The notes under the pieces are model-generated. The model had not been told where the DNA came from and ran no database searches. It saw only the letters and a program-made list of their open reading frames with translations. A DNA stretch of 64,000 nucleotides from Streptomyces sp. V3I7 (GTDB lineage: Bacteria; Actinomycetota; Actinomycetes; Streptomycetales; Streptomycetaceae), in assembly GCF_030817495.1 (NCBI RefSeq), contig NZ_JAUSZK010000001.1, forward strand, positions 5,976,001-6,040,000, in the 5' to 3' direction. Positions 1-8,344 of the stretch are shown here, one piece after another. A program made the translations under genes and the position numbers. How positions within the stretch are numbered: position 1 is the first letter of the stretch; each line of letters begins with the position of its first letter.

Positions 1-1006
1 CGTTGTCGATGTGCACCGCGGCGCGGGCCGAGATGTCCCGGGCCAGAAGGAGGTCGTCGTCGTTGAACGGCTCGCCGGTGCGGTGGCGGAGGAACTGGGC
101 GAGGCCGAGGATGTTGCCGCGGGCCTGGAGCGGTACCAGCAGCACCGAGTGGAAGCCGAGTCCGCCGGGGGCGGGTCCGGGCGGCAGCCACGTCGGGAGG
201 ACGTCGGTGGCCGTGATCCGGTGCAGCAGGGCCTGCCCCGTGGCCAGCGCGCGAGCGGGTTCCGACCCGGCGGGGTAGGTGTGCGTACGCCCCGTGGCGG
301 AGGCGTCCGGGAAACCGTCCGGTACCGGCCGCTGGGCGATGCGGCGCAGCACGGGTGTCTCCTGCGGCGGATAGGTGTCCTCCTCGCGGAGAACGGAGTC
401 GAGGAGGTCGACGGTGACGAGGTCGGCGAAGCCGTCGCTGCCGGCGTCGGCCAGCTCCTGCGCGGTGCGCGCCGTGTCGAGCGTGGTCCCGATCCGCCGG
501 CTCGCCTCGTTGGTCACCAGGAGCCGCCGCTGCACCAGCCGATCGCGCTCGCCCTCGTACGCGGCGACGACGTCCTCCGCGCCACGGTCGACGTACTCGA
601 AGGCCCGTGCGATCAGGGAGCTGGTGACGGCGTGGAGCAGCTCCCAGTCGTCGGTGAGACGGGCGGCCTCCGTCTGGAGCTCCTGGAGCAGGCCGACGTG
701 GGCGAGCCGGTAGGCACGCAGGAGCCTGCTGATCGGCACGCCGCTCCGGGCGAACCCGCGGGCGACCTCCAGGGCGTCGGCGGGTGCCTCGAAGTCGGCC
801 GCGTCGAGGTCGTACTCGAGGGCGTCCAGGAAGGCGCTGATGTGCCCGGCGGTGTCCTCCAACGCCAGAGCGGCGATGTCGTCGCACTCCCACAGCTCGG
901 GAAGCTCGTCGCGCATGCGCCGCAGCACCACGTCGACCGATTCGCTCGCCCGCGGCCTGAACTCCTGAGCCAGACGACGGAGGAACGCACCGGCATCGTT
1001 CCCCAT
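1..1006 (-). CDS. GAF-containing regulatory protein, probably SpoIIE-type phosphatase (partial, C-terminus off window)
   Basis: The reading frame starts at ATG 1006 on the minus strand (MGNDAGAFLRRLAQEF) and stays open to base 1, so only about 335 N-terminal residues are visible. Residues 1-165 look like the helical PucR/RsbR-like N-terminal domain, with LLRAYRLAHVGLLQEL in the middle. After a linker (ERDRLVQRRLL) comes a GAF domain that ends near the window edge in FNDDDLLLARDISARA. In Streptomyces this arrangement normally precedes a PP2C/SpoIIE phosphatase and sometimes an HATPase domain, which would act on anti-anti-sigma factors. That catalytic part is not visible, so the phosphatase call is inference from family architecture. 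The next gene upstream is a decayed regulator on the other strand. Confidence 0.7.
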   Translation of the reverse strand, partial: MGNDAGAFLRRLAQEFRPRASESVDVVLRRMRDELPELWECDDIAALALEDTAGHISAFLDALEYDLDAADFEAPADALEVARGFARSGVPISRLLRAYRLAHVGLLQELQTEAARLTDDWELLHAVTSSLIARAFEYVDRGAEDVVAAYEGERDRLVQRRLLVTNEASRRIGTTLDTARTAQELADAGSDGFADLVTVDLLDSVLREEDTYPPQETPVLRRIAQRPVPDGFPDASATGRTHTYPAGSEPARALATGQALLHRITATDVLPTWLPPGPAPGGLGFHSVLLVPLQARGNILGLAQFLRHRTGEPFNDDDLLLARDISARAAVHIDN

Positions 1007-1034
1007 GAAAAAAATGTACGGAAGGACCTGGACC

Positions 1035-1073
1035 GGCGCCTCTCGGGACCGGACGGGCGCCTCTCGGGACCGG
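1035..1073. repeat. Short tandem repeat, 2 copies, period 21
   Basis: The 18-mer GGCGCCTCTCGGGACCGG occurs at 1035-1052 and again at 1056-1073. It lies just upstream of the GAF-domain gene, in the gap shared with the regulator remnant. I see no coding sense for it. Confidence 0.6.
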
Positions 1074-1253
1074 GCCGAGCGCCGTCGTGTGGGCCGGTGC
1101 CGGCTCGGTCTCCCTCTCGCTGGCCGTGCGGTGAGCCAGGCGGCTCGGCCACCGCAGGGCGGGGTCGATGTCCCGGATGCCGGAGCCCGGCGGACCGGAG
1201 TCAGAGGCGCCCTGTCGGTCACTGCGGGCTGGCGCCGCTCACCCCACTGACGC

Positions 1254-1899
1254 CGCCCACCCGCGAGATCACCAAGCGGTGGGGCGTCGCGATGGCGACC
1301 GCGACCAAGGTGCTCACCGAGCTGCGCCGTGAGGGCGTGGTCCGCGCGGTCCCGGGTATCGGGACGATCGTCGAGTCGCGCGCGGCGGCAGGGGGTCGTG
1401 CGGTGCGCGGCAGCCGCTCCCCATCGGGACAGGCTGCTCTCACGCTCGAACGGATCGTCGACGCCGCCGTCACGGTCGCCGACACCGAGGGGCTGGCCGC
1501 GGTCTCGATGCGCCGGGTGGCGGCCGAACTGGGGGTGGCGACCATGTCGCTCTACCGGCACGTGACCGACAAGGACGACCTGCTGACGCGGATGATGGAC
1601 ACGGTCATGGCGGTCCGCCTTCACCGCGCACCTCATGCTGCTCAACTACGCCCGCGGGATCGCCGTCAATCTGGAGACGGAACGGGAGGCCGAGGCGCAC
1701 AGCGGGCTCGACAGCGTGGATGGACACCCAGGAGCCGGCATTCCTGGCGCTCCTGGCCACCGGCCGGTTCCCGGAACTCTCCCGCCTCGCGAGGGCCGGT
1801 TACGACCTCGACCTCGACGCCCTCTTCGAGTTCGGCCTCCAACGACTCCTCGATGGCCTGGCCCCACTTCTGGACGAGGGCTCCGTCGGCCGAGCGTGA
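1254..1899 (+). pseudogene. Decayed GntR-TetR fusion transcriptional regulator
   Basis: The frame from about 1260 reads REITKRWGVAMATATKVL, a GntR winged helix-turn-helix lacking its first helices and start codon. A TetR N-terminal HTH follows (LERIVDAAVTVADTEGLAAV, then MRRVAAELGVATMSLYRHV). After MMDTVMAV near 1615 the frame breaks. The ligand-binding half continues in another frame (TAHLMLLNYARGIAVNLE) and shifts again near 1720 to MDTQEPAFLALLATGRFPE, ending at TGA 1897-1899. From memory of this family, about 70 residues are missing at the first break. So there is an N-terminal truncation, an internal deletion and a second frameshift. The intact family represses neighbouring efflux or oxidoreductase genes; this copy should be non-functional. 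Confidence 0.75.
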
Positions 1900-1978
1900 A
1901 GAGGAGTGAGCTGACGGGCAGTGTCGCCCTGAGCAAAAGCGATTGCATCGAGGGGAGCGCTCACGTTGGCTGGGCGAC

Positions 1979-2515
1979 GTGACTGAGCTGCGGACCGGTC
2001 GCCTCATCCTCCGTCGGTGGCGTGACTCCGACCTTGAACCGTGGGCGGCGATGAACGCCGATCCCGAGGTTCGGGAGCACTTGGGCGACGTACTCACCCG
2101 TGAACAGAGCGATGCCTCTGTGGCACGGTTCCAGGCCGAGTTCGACCGGCGAGGCTACGGATGGTGGGCGGTCGAACTTCAGGCCACGGGCGAGTTCGTC
2201 GGCTTCGCGGGCCTTGATCAGGTGGATGACGGCACGCCGTTCACCGGAGTGGAGATCGGCTGGAGGCTCACCCGCTCGGCCTGGGGTCAGGGCTACGCCA
2301 CCGAGGCCGCGCGGACCGTTCTGGCCCACGGCTTCGACAGGCTTGGGCTTCCCGAGATCCTCGCCGTGACAACGGCCGCCAACCTCCGTTCTCAGGCAGT
2401 GATGCGCAGGATCGGCATGACCCGGGACCCGGCGGGCGACTTCGACGACCCCGCCGTGCCCGAAGGACCGCTGCATCCGAACGTACTGTTCCGCATCACG
2501 CGTGGTGCGGGTTGA
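1979..2515 (+). CDS. GNAT family N-acetyltransferase (RimJ-like)
   Basis: A 178-residue protein if translation begins at GTG 1979 (VTELRTGRLILRRWRDSDLE). An in-frame TTG at 1943 would add 12 poorly conserved residues. The N-terminal RTGRLILRRW motif is typical of the RimJ/RimL-like GNAT group. WRLTRSAWGQGYATEAAR is the acetyl-CoA pyrophosphate-binding loop and ANLRSQAVMRRIGM the conserved C-terminal helix. The substrate cannot be told from sequence; members acetylate protein N-termini, amino sugars or drugs. It stands alone between the regulator remnant and a convergent XRE regulator. Confidence 0.85.
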   Translation: MTELRTGRLILRRWRDSDLEPWAAMNADPEVREHLGDVLTREQSDASVARFQAEFDRRGYGWWAVELQATGEFVGFAGLDQVDDGTPFTGVEIGWRLTRSAWGQGYATEAARTVLAHGFDRLGLPEILAVTTAANLRSQAVMRRIGMTRDPAGDFDDPAVPEGPLHPNVLFRITRGAG

Positions 2516-2568
2516 TCCGAACGCGAAGGACCGGCCCTGGCTGCTACCGAACCTCGCTGCTACCGAAC

Positions 2569-3456
2569 CTAGCTGCTGGTGAAATCCGCGGCGGTGGCGG
2601 CTTCTTGGGTGGCGGCCCAGGAGGCGAGGAGGCGCAGGCCCTCTTCGGAGGGTGAGCCGGGCTCGGCGGTGTAGATGGTGAGGGTGAGGCCGGGTTCGGC
2701 GGCCATGTCCAGGCCCTCGTAGGCGAGGGTGAGTTCGCCGACGGCCGGGTGCTGGAAGCGTTTGGTTCCGGTGCCGTGGTGGCGGACGTTGTGCGCGCCC
2801 CAGCGGGTGCGGAACTCGTCGCTGCGGGTGGACAGTTCGCCGACGAGGTCGTGCAGGTCCTTGTCGTGGGGGTCGCGGCCGGCCTCGGTGCGCAGAATGG
2901 CGACGGCGATGTCGGCGGCGAGGTCCCAGTCGGGGTAGAAGCGGCGCGAGGCGGGGTCGAGGAAGTTGAAGCGGGCGAGGTTCGCCTGATTGTGCCCAGT
3001 GGCGTAGACGTCGCTGTAGAAGGCGCGGGCGAGCTGATTGGCGGCGAGGAGGTCCATGCGGCCGTTGCGGACGAAGGCGGGCCCGGCGGTGATGGCGTCC
3101 AGCGTCCATTGCAGGCTGCGGTGCGGCGTCCACTGCCGGGTGGTGCGGCGCCGGGGGCGGGTGAGGGCGTCGGAGCCGTCGGCGGCCTGGGCCAGGTTCA
3201 GCAGGTGGGCCCGTTCGGCGTCGTCCAACTGGAGGGCGCGGGCCACGGCTTCCAGCACAGCCGGCGACACCCCGGCGAGGTTGCCGCGTTCGAGTTTGGC
3301 GTAGTACTCCACGCTCATGTCGGCGAGGGCCGCGACCTCGCTGCGGCGCAGGCCGGGGACGCGCCGTCGGCTGCCGGAGGGCAGGCCCGCCTGTTCCGGG
3401 GTGATCTTCGCGCGCCGCGAGGTGAGGAACTCGCGGACCTCTGCTTGGTTGTCCAC
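2569..3456 (-). CDS. Helix-turn-helix regulator, XRE/MmyB family
   Basis: Predicted 295 aa from GTG 3456 (VDNQAEVREFLTSRRAKITPE). Residues 1-80 form a Cro/C1-type HTH ending in VPGLRRSEVAALADMSVEY and the signature YYAKLERGNLAGVSPAVLEA. The rest is the MmyB ligand-binding PAS-like domain (AGPAFVRNGRMDLLAANQLA, then FYPDWDLAADIAVAILRTEAG). An upstream extension to 3690 is open but low in conserved content. It is divergently transcribed from the alcohol dehydrogenase at 3708. Such MmyB regulators usually control the adjacent dehydrogenase or reductase, and some are proposed to bind fatty acids. A 15-bp palindrome lies just upstream and may be its operator. Confidence 0.9.
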   Translation of the reverse strand: MDNQAEVREFLTSRRAKITPEQAGLPSGSRRRVPGLRRSEVAALADMSVEYYAKLERGNLAGVSPAVLEAVARALQLDDAERAHLLNLAQAADGSDALTRPRRRTTRQWTPHRSLQWTLDAITAGPAFVRNGRMDLLAANQLARAFYSDVYATGHNQANLARFNFLDPASRRFYPDWDLAADIAVAILRTEAGRDPHDKDLHDLVGELSTRSDEFRTRWGAHNVRHHGTGTKRFQHPAVGELTLAYEGLDMAAEPGLTLTIYTAEPGSPSEEGLRLLASWAATQEAATAADFTSS

Positions 3457-3492
3457 GCCTTCGACGGTACGTCCCGCACGCGACCGGAGGGA

Positions 3493-3507
3493 TGTACTGC
3501 CGGTACA
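3493..3507. promoter_or_regulatory. Palindromic candidate operator in the XRE/ADH divergent promoter region
   Basis: TGTACTGCCGGTACA is a 5-bp inverted repeat (TGTAC/GTACA) with a 5-bp spacer. It lies about 37 bp upstream of the regulator start, inside the 251-bp gap shared with the dehydrogenase. Position and symmetry suggest autoregulation, but nothing in the sequence proves binding. Confidence 0.45.
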
Positions 3508-3707
3508 CCCTTTGATGGTGACTCGCTGCGCGCGCGAAGAACCGGTTACCTGGAAGACGTGGTGCTGCCACCGGCCCTGAACGCGGTGGCCGGTGAGCAG
3601 CCCACGCCCGGCTCGGGTGGCCCGCCGCCCACGGCCCGGCTCGCACCCGCACCCGGCGCCACCGGCTCCTCCGGCCGGCGCACGCCTCACTCGTTAAGGA
3701 ATTCCAC

Positions 3708-4724
3708 ATGCGCGGCGCAGTGATTCACGCCCCCGGCGACGTCCGCTTCGAGACCCTGGACGACCCGAAGATCCTCCACCCGACCGACGCGATCATTCGC
3801 ACGGCCGTGACCTGCGTGTGCGGCTCCGACCTGTGGCCCTACCGCGGGCTGGAGCCGATCGGCGACCCGCACCCGATGGGCCACGAGTACGTCGGCTTCG
3901 TCGAGGAGGTCGGAGCCGAGGTCACCTCGGTCAAGCCCGGCCAGTTCGTGATCGGCTCGTTCGCCACCTCGGACAACACCTGCGCGAACTGCCGTAACGG
4001 CTTCCAGTCCAACTGCCTGCACCGTGAGTTCATGAGCACCTGCCAGGCCGACTACGTCCGCATCCCCAACGCCCAGGGCACCCTGGTCGCCACCGGCCAG
4101 GTGCCGGGCGAGGAGTTCTGGCCGGGCCTGCTGGCCGTCTCCGACGTCATGGGCACGGGCTGGTGGGCCGCCGACGCCGCCGAGGTGCGGCCCGGCTCCA
4201 CCGTCGTGGTGGTCGGCGACGGCGCCGTCGGCCTGTGCGGTGTGATCGCCGCCAAGGAGATGGGCGCGGAGCGGATCATCGCCATGAGCCGCCATGAATC
4301 CCGGCAGAGGCTCGCCCTGGAGTTCGGCGCGACGGACATCGTCACCGAGCGCGGTGAGGAGGGTGTGGCCCGGATCAAGGACCTCACCGGCGGCGTCGGC
4401 GCCGACAGTGTGCTGGAGTGCGTCGGCACCGCCCAGGCCATGCAGCAGTCGCTGCGCTCCGCACGTCCGGGCGGCAACGTCGGCTTCGTCGGCGTCCCCC
4501 ACGAGGTCGCCGTCGACGGGCAGGAGCTGTTCTTCTCCCAGGTCGGCCTGCGCGGCGGCCCCGCCCCCGTGCGCCGCTACCTGCCCGACCTCATCGACCG
4601 CGTCCTGACCGGCCGGATCGACCCGGGCAAGGTCTTCGACCTCACCCTGCCCCTGGACCAGGTCGCCGAGGGCTACCGGTCGATGGACGAGCGCCGCGCG
4701 ATCAAGGCCCTCCTCAAGCCCTGA
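3708..4724 (+). CDS. Zinc-dependent alcohol dehydrogenase family protein
   Basis: 338 aa from ATG 3708, with AAGGA 8 bases upstream. It is a medium-chain dehydrogenase/reductase: CVCGSDLWPYRG holds the catalytic zinc cysteine, MGHEYVGFVEEVG the GHE motif, and CANCRNGFQSNC a structural-zinc loop with fewer cysteines than usual. The Rossmann motif is VVVVGDGAVGLCGVIAA. It should oxidise or reduce an alcohol/aldehyde with NAD(P); the substrate is unknown. It opens a co-directional set with MFS exporter, SDR, CMD and cupin genes and is divergent from the XRE regulator, which probably controls it. Confidence 0.9.
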   Translation: MRGAVIHAPGDVRFETLDDPKILHPTDAIIRTAVTCVCGSDLWPYRGLEPIGDPHPMGHEYVGFVEEVGAEVTSVKPGQFVIGSFATSDNTCANCRNGFQSNCLHREFMSTCQADYVRIPNAQGTLVATGQVPGEEFWPGLLAVSDVMGTGWWAADAAEVRPGSTVVVVGDGAVGLCGVIAAKEMGAERIIAMSRHESRQRLALEFGATDIVTERGEEGVARIKDLTGGVGADSVLECVGTAQAMQQSLRSARPGGNVGFVGVPHEVAVDGQELFFSQVGLRGGPAPVRRYLPDLIDRVLTGRIDPGKVFDLTLPLDQVAEGYRSMDERRAIKALLKP

Positions 4725-4753
4725 CGCCCCGGGCCTGAGGCGGGGCGCGTATT

Positions 4754-4777
4754 GGCCCTGGCCCTGGCCCTGGCCCT
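4754..4777. repeat. Hexanucleotide tandem repeat (GGCCCT)4
   Basis: Four perfect GGCCCT units lie about 30 bp after the dehydrogenase stop and degrade into CGGCCTCGGTCCT. It sits in the degenerated stretch upstream of the MITE and has no evident function. Confidence 0.6.
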
Positions 4778-4837
4778 CGGCCTCGGTCCTGTCGGCCGCG
4801 CAAGCCGAACACCGCCGGTGCCCCGAGCCCCGCCCTC

Positions 4838-5265
4838 AAGCCAGGCGACCTCGCCTGCCACGTGCCCCGAGCCCACCGCCCCTAGGGCCTGTCGTTTGGA
4901 TCATCCCGGCGTCGCGGGGCCTGGCACGCACATCTGCCGCGTTGTCGTCGGTTGCCAACTCCCCCACGCTCGGCTCCGCTCGCGCGGGGGGACCCCCATC
5001 GCGTCGACGCCCTCCTCCGCCTTGCAGCTGCACGCACCAGACCCCGATCGGGTCGGTCGAGAAGTACCGCACCTCACAGCCGACCTGATCCAAACGACAG
5101 ACCCTAAGTCCGGCGACCTCGCCTGCCACACGCCCCGCGGCAACCTCGCCCTCTTCCACCGCGATGGCCCCGGCCACGCCGCAGCCGACGCCGACCTGCT
5201 CGTCCTCGGCCACCTCGACGCCGCCCCCGGCCCGCTGACCCGGGGCCGCCCACATCACCCCCGAG
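4838..5265 (+). pseudogene. Remnant of a cyclophilin-like gene, split by a MITE
   Basis: After the MITE, the frame from 5105 reads KSGDLACHTPRGNLALFHRD and then ADLLVLGHLDAA. This resembles the C-terminal half of small cyclophilin-like (DUF4430/PF18050-type) proteins, where GDLAYYAPWGNLALFY is typical. Before the MITE, 4838-4882 encodes LKPGDLACHVPR in another frame, a second copy of the same motif, and runs into the TAG at the element's left end. There is no start codon, and the frame downstream dissolves before the MFS gene. Cyclophilin-like genes are common partners in XRE/ADH/SDR/cupin clusters, so one has probably decayed here. The assignment rests on motif recall and is uncertain. Confidence 0.4.
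4883..5106. mobile_element. 224-bp MITE, copy 1, with 21-bp terminal inverted repeats
   Basis: The element begins TAGGGCCTGTCGTTTGGATC and ends with the inverse (TGATCCAAACGACAGACC, then CTA), a 21-bp inverted repeat with one mismatch. A copy of exactly the same length at 40808-41031 differs at only three positions. It carries no transposase gene, so it is a non-autonomous element. It is flanked by CTAG on the left and CTAA on the right, consistent with a CTAR-type target duplication as reported for some IS5-family elements. The mobilising transposase is not in this window. Confidence 0.85.
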
Positions 5266-5316
5266 CCCGCCCCCGCCTCCTGACCGCCTCCCCTTCTCGT
5301 ACGGAAAGGCCCTCGC

Positions 5317-6570
5317 ATGTCTTCCGCAGCCGGAACCGCCCCCGGCCGACTGCCCTTCGTCGTCTGGGTGCTCGCCGCCGGTACGTTCCTGATGGGAACC
5401 ACCGAGTTCGTCATCGCCGGACTGCTGCCCGAGATGGCCTCTGACCTCCACGTCAGCGTCTCCCACGCCGGCCTGCTGATCACCGCCTTCGCCGTCGGCA
5501 TGATCATCGGCGGACCGACCATGGCCATGGCCACTCTGCGTCTGCCGCAGCGCCGCACCCTGGTCCTGGCCCTCGCCGTGTTCGCGCTCGGCCACGTCGT
5601 CGCCGCGCTCAGCACGTCCTTCACCGTCGTGCTCGCCGCGCGTGTCGTCACCGCCCTGGCCACCGGCGCGTTCTGGGCGGTCGGATTCGTGATCGCCACC
5701 GCAGCCGCGGGCCCCGGCCAGTCCACCCGCGCCGTCAGCGTCATGATGGGCGGCCTGACCCTGGCCAACGTCGTCGGCGTGCCGATCGGCTCCTACGTCG
5801 GCCAGTTCACCGGCTGGCGCGGCCCCTTCTGGGCGCTGGCCGTCCTCGCCGCGCTGGCCGCCGTGTTCGTCGGCCGCGTCGTCCCCCGGACCGAGCGGCG
5901 CGCCGCGGTGTCGGTGCGGGCCGAGGTGCAAGCCCTGCGGCAGGGCAGGCTGTGGCTGGCGCTCACCGCCGCAGTGCTGATCATGGGCGGCGTCCTGGCG
6001 ACGTACACCTACATCACGCCGCTGCTGACCGACCGCGCGGGCATCGCCGAGAGCGCCGTCCCCCTGGTCCTGATCGCCTTCGGCATCGGCGCGCTCGGCG
6101 GCAACACCATCGGAGGCCGTCTCGGTGATCGTCGCCCCATGGTGACGACGATCGCCGCCGCCGCGGCCACCGCCGTCACCCTGCTCCTCCTGATCCCGCT
6201 GTCCAGCAGCCCGGTGGCAGCCGTCGTCCTGGTCTTCCTCATGGCCCTGACCGGATTCACTGTCAACCCGGTGGTCACCTCCCTCGCCGTCCGCTTCGCG
6301 GGCGACGCCCCCACCCTGACCTCGGCCCTGACGACCTCGGCCTACAACACCGGCATCGCCGCGGGCTCCGCCATCGCCGGCCACGCCCTGGACTCCTCCC
6401 TCGGCCTGACCGGCCCGGCCCTGGTCGGCGCCGTCTCCACCGCCCTCACCCTGCTCCCGCTCATCGCCCTCGCGGTCAGCGGCGCGGCCCGCCGGACGCG
6501 GATCGTCACCCGGCAGACCGACGCCGGCGCACGACGGACGGTCGACACACCGGTGACGACGACCCGCTGA
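5317..6570 (+). CDS. MFS transporter, Cmx/AraJ-like drug exporter
   Basis: 417 aa, ATG 5317 preceded by a GGAAAGG-type ribosome site. The sequence is a 12-helix major facilitator. Helix 1 holds LMGTTEFVIAGLLPEMASDL, characteristic of the chloramphenicol-resistance/AraJ drug:H+ antiporter group, and the loop after helix 2 carries MATLRLPQRR in the position of motif A. A motif-C-like GxxxG helix (MGGLTLANVVGVPIGSYVGQ) follows. It presumably exports a small toxic or endogenous compound across the membrane. It sits between the dehydrogenase and a downstream SDR/CMD/cupin run (41-bp gap to the SDR), so its substrate may be related to that pathway. Chloramphenicol specificity cannot be claimed. Confidence 0.9.
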   Translation: MSSAAGTAPGRLPFVVWVLAAGTFLMGTTEFVIAGLLPEMASDLHVSVSHAGLLITAFAVGMIIGGPTMAMATLRLPQRRTLVLALAVFALGHVVAALSTSFTVVLAARVVTALATGAFWAVGFVIATAAAGPGQSTRAVSVMMGGLTLANVVGVPIGSYVGQFTGWRGPFWALAVLAALAAVFVGRVVPRTERRAAVSVRAEVQALRQGRLWLALTAAVLIMGGVLATYTYITPLLTDRAGIAESAVPLVLIAFGIGALGGNTIGGRLGDRRPMVTTIAAAAATAVTLLLLIPLSSSPVAAVVLVFLMALTGFTVNPVVTSLAVRFAGDAPTLTSALTTSAYNTGIAAGSAIAGHALDSSLGLTGPALVGAVSTALTLLPLIALAVSGAARRTRIVTRQTDAGARRTVDTPVTTTR

Positions 6571-6611
6571 ACCTCAAGTCCACGACACACCGCCCTCGCC
6601 GGGAGACCCTC

Positions 6612-7379
6612 ATGAATCCCACGTACGACTTCACCGGACAGGTCGCCTTCGTCACCGGTGCCGGCTCCGGCATGGGCCTGGCCACCGCCCGCGCCTTCGC
6701 CCGGGCCGGAGCCGCCGTCGCCCTCGCCGACCTCGACGCGAGCGCCGCGAACGCGGCCGCCAAACAGCTCACCGACGAAGGCCACCAAGCCCTCGCCCTC
6801 GTCTGCGACGTCACCGACGAGGACCAGGTGGCCGCCGCGGTGGACCACACGGTGGAGACCTTCGGCCGGCTCGACATGGCCTACAACAACGCCGGAATCC
6901 AGATCCCGCCCGCCGACGCCGCCGACGAAGGAGCGGACCAGTTCGACCGCGTCCATGCCGTCAACCTGCGCGGCGTCTGGGCGAGCATGAAGCACGAACT
7001 GCGCCACATGCGCGCCCAAGGAAGCGGTGCCATCGTCAACTGCTCGTCCCTCGGCGGGCTCGTCGGCATCCCCGGCCGGGCCTCCTACCACTCCTCCAAA
7101 CACGGTGTGATCGGCCTGACCACCAGCGCCGCCCTCGAATACGCCCCGCGCGGCATCCGCGTCAACGCCGTGTGCCCCGGCACCATCGACACCCCGATGG
7201 TCAGCGACATGATCGCCAAGGGGGAGCTGGACTGCGCCGAGGCCGAGGCCAACCAGCCCATCAACCGGCTCGGCACCGCCGACGAGATCGCCCAGGCCGT
7301 CCTGTGGCTGTGCAGCCCCGGCGCGAGTTTCGTCGTCGGCGTCGCCCTGCCCGTCGACGGCGGCTACGTCGCCCGGTGA
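6612..7379 (+). CDS. SDR family NAD(P)-dependent oxidoreductase
   Basis: 255 aa classical short-chain dehydrogenase. The cofactor motif TGAGSGMG is near residue 14, NNAG follows in AYNNAGIQIPP, catalytic Ser is in NCSSLGGLVG, and the YxxxK pair is YHSSKHG. The C-terminus has PGTIDTPM and the terminal VDGGYVAR. The acidic DLDAS after beta-2 suggests NAD preference. ATG 6612 has GGGAGA just upstream. It is co-directional with MFS, CMD-like and cupin genes and probably in one operon; the substrate is unknown. Confidence 0.92.
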   Translation: MNPTYDFTGQVAFVTGAGSGMGLATARAFARAGAAVALADLDASAANAAAKQLTDEGHQALALVCDVTDEDQVAAAVDHTVETFGRLDMAYNNAGIQIPPADAADEGADQFDRVHAVNLRGVWASMKHELRHMRAQGSGAIVNCSSLGGLVGIPGRASYHSSKHGVIGLTTSAALEYAPRGIRVNAVCPGTIDTPMVSDMIAKGELDCAEAEANQPINRLGTADEIAQAVLWLCSPGASFVVGVALPVDGGYVAR

Positions 7380-7441
7380 CCACACCGTCGGCAACTGGAT
7401 CCCGCTGGACCGCCCCGAGCACAGAAGGAAGAACCGACACC

Positions 7442-7762
7442 ATGCCCAAGCAGTCCGCCCCCAAGGAGCTGGAGACGATCGCGCCCAAGCTCGTAGAGCT
7501 CACCAACGACGTCCTCTTCAGCGACATCTGGGAGCGCCCCGGCCTCTCACCGCGCGACCGCAGCCTGGTCACCGTCAGTGTCCTGGCTGCCCTGTACCGC
7601 AGCGAACAGCTGCCCTACCACCTGAGCGTGGCGCTGGAGAACGGCCTGAGCGTCGACGAACTGTCCGAGGCCATCACCCACCTCGCCTTCTACGCCGGCT
7701 GGCCCAACGCCATGACCGCGATCAACCAGCTTAAGAAGATCGCCGACGAGCGCGATGCCTGA
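7442..7762 (+). CDS. Carboxymuconolactone decarboxylase family protein
   Basis: 106 aa from ATG 7442, with GAAGGAAG upstream; a longer in-frame opening into the SDR 3' end is not credible. It shows the CMD/AhpD-like helical fold signature LSPRDRSLVTVSVLAALYR and HLSVALENGLSVDELSEAI, then HLAFYAGWPNAMTA. There is no CxxC pair, so it is not an AhpD-type peroxidase; it belongs with gamma-carboxymuconolactone decarboxylase-like proteins of unknown reaction. In such proteins a CMD domain is often paired or fused with a cupin, as here. Its stop overlaps an alternative start of the next gene. Confidence 0.88.
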   Translation: MPKQSAPKELETIAPKLVELTNDVLFSDIWERPGLSPRDRSLVTVSVLAALYRSEQLPYHLSVALENGLSVDELSEAITHLAFYAGWPNAMTAINQLKKIADERDA

Positions 7763-7805
7763 CACGGGCGCAACCTCCCTCTACAGCACCAAGGAAACAA
7801 CCGCC

Positions 7806-8216
7806 ATGGAACACATCACCGAGACGTCCACGCTCAAGGCCCCGGCCGATCGCTTCACCGGCGACGTCTACCTCAACATGATCGAGACGCCCACCGAACC
7901 CGCCCGCCTCGCTTCCGCCCTGGTCCGCTTCACCCCCGGCGCCCGCACCAACTGGCACTCCCACGCCAACGGCCAGACCCTCTACATCACCGACGGCGTG
8001 GGCCTGGTCGGCACCCGCGACGGCAACGTCGTACGTGTCAGCGCCGGCCAGATCGTCAAGTGCCCGGCCGGTGAGGAGCACTGGCACGGAGCCACCGACA
8101 CCACCCTCATGGCCCACATCGCCATGGTCGTCGGCGACGGCAGCGGAGACGGCACCACCTGGCTCGAACCCGTCACCGCCGAGCAGTACGCCGACGCCCT
8201 GAACAGCACCAACTGA
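7806..8216 (+). CDS. Cupin domain protein (CMD-associated)
   Basis: 136 aa from ATG 7806, chosen because AAGGAA lies about 10 bases upstream. An ATG at 7755 overlapping the previous stop would add 17 residues and allow translational coupling. It is a single cupin barrel: motif 1 is [18 protein letters not shown] with the two metal histidines, and motif 2 is [10 protein letters not shown] with the third. Relatives include the manganese cupin hydroxynitrile lyase fold and many uncharacterised oxidoreductase-cluster cupins. A metal-dependent small-molecule role in the same pathway as the SDR and CMD protein is likely but unspecified. Confidence 0.88.
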   Translation: MEHITETSTLKAPADRFTGDVYLNMIETPTEPARLASALVRFTPGARTNWHSHANGQTLYITDGVGLVGTRDGNVVRVSAGQIVKCPAGEEHWHGATDTTLMAHIAMVVGDGSGDGTTWLEPVTAEQYADALNSTN

Positions 8217-8344
8217 TTCGTACGCCGACGGTACGGCCACCCGTTCGCCCCGGAACTCGTGCGGCTGCGGTTCAGGCGTCCAGGCGGCGCTCGGCGAGCC
8301 AGGTGACGATCTTTTGCGAGGGGCTGCCGAGCGAGGTCAGCATT

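Noticed and set aside
11..1909. Long plus-strand ORF of 632 codons
   Set aside because: It is antisense to the GAF-domain gene over most of its length and enters the GntR/TetR remnant only by chance; low-complexity Gly/Arg/Val composition typical of shadow frames.
5317..6570. Specific chloramphenicol resistance gene
   Set aside because: Motifs fit the Cmx/AraJ group in general, but specificity cannot be read from sequence, so only the exporter family is named.
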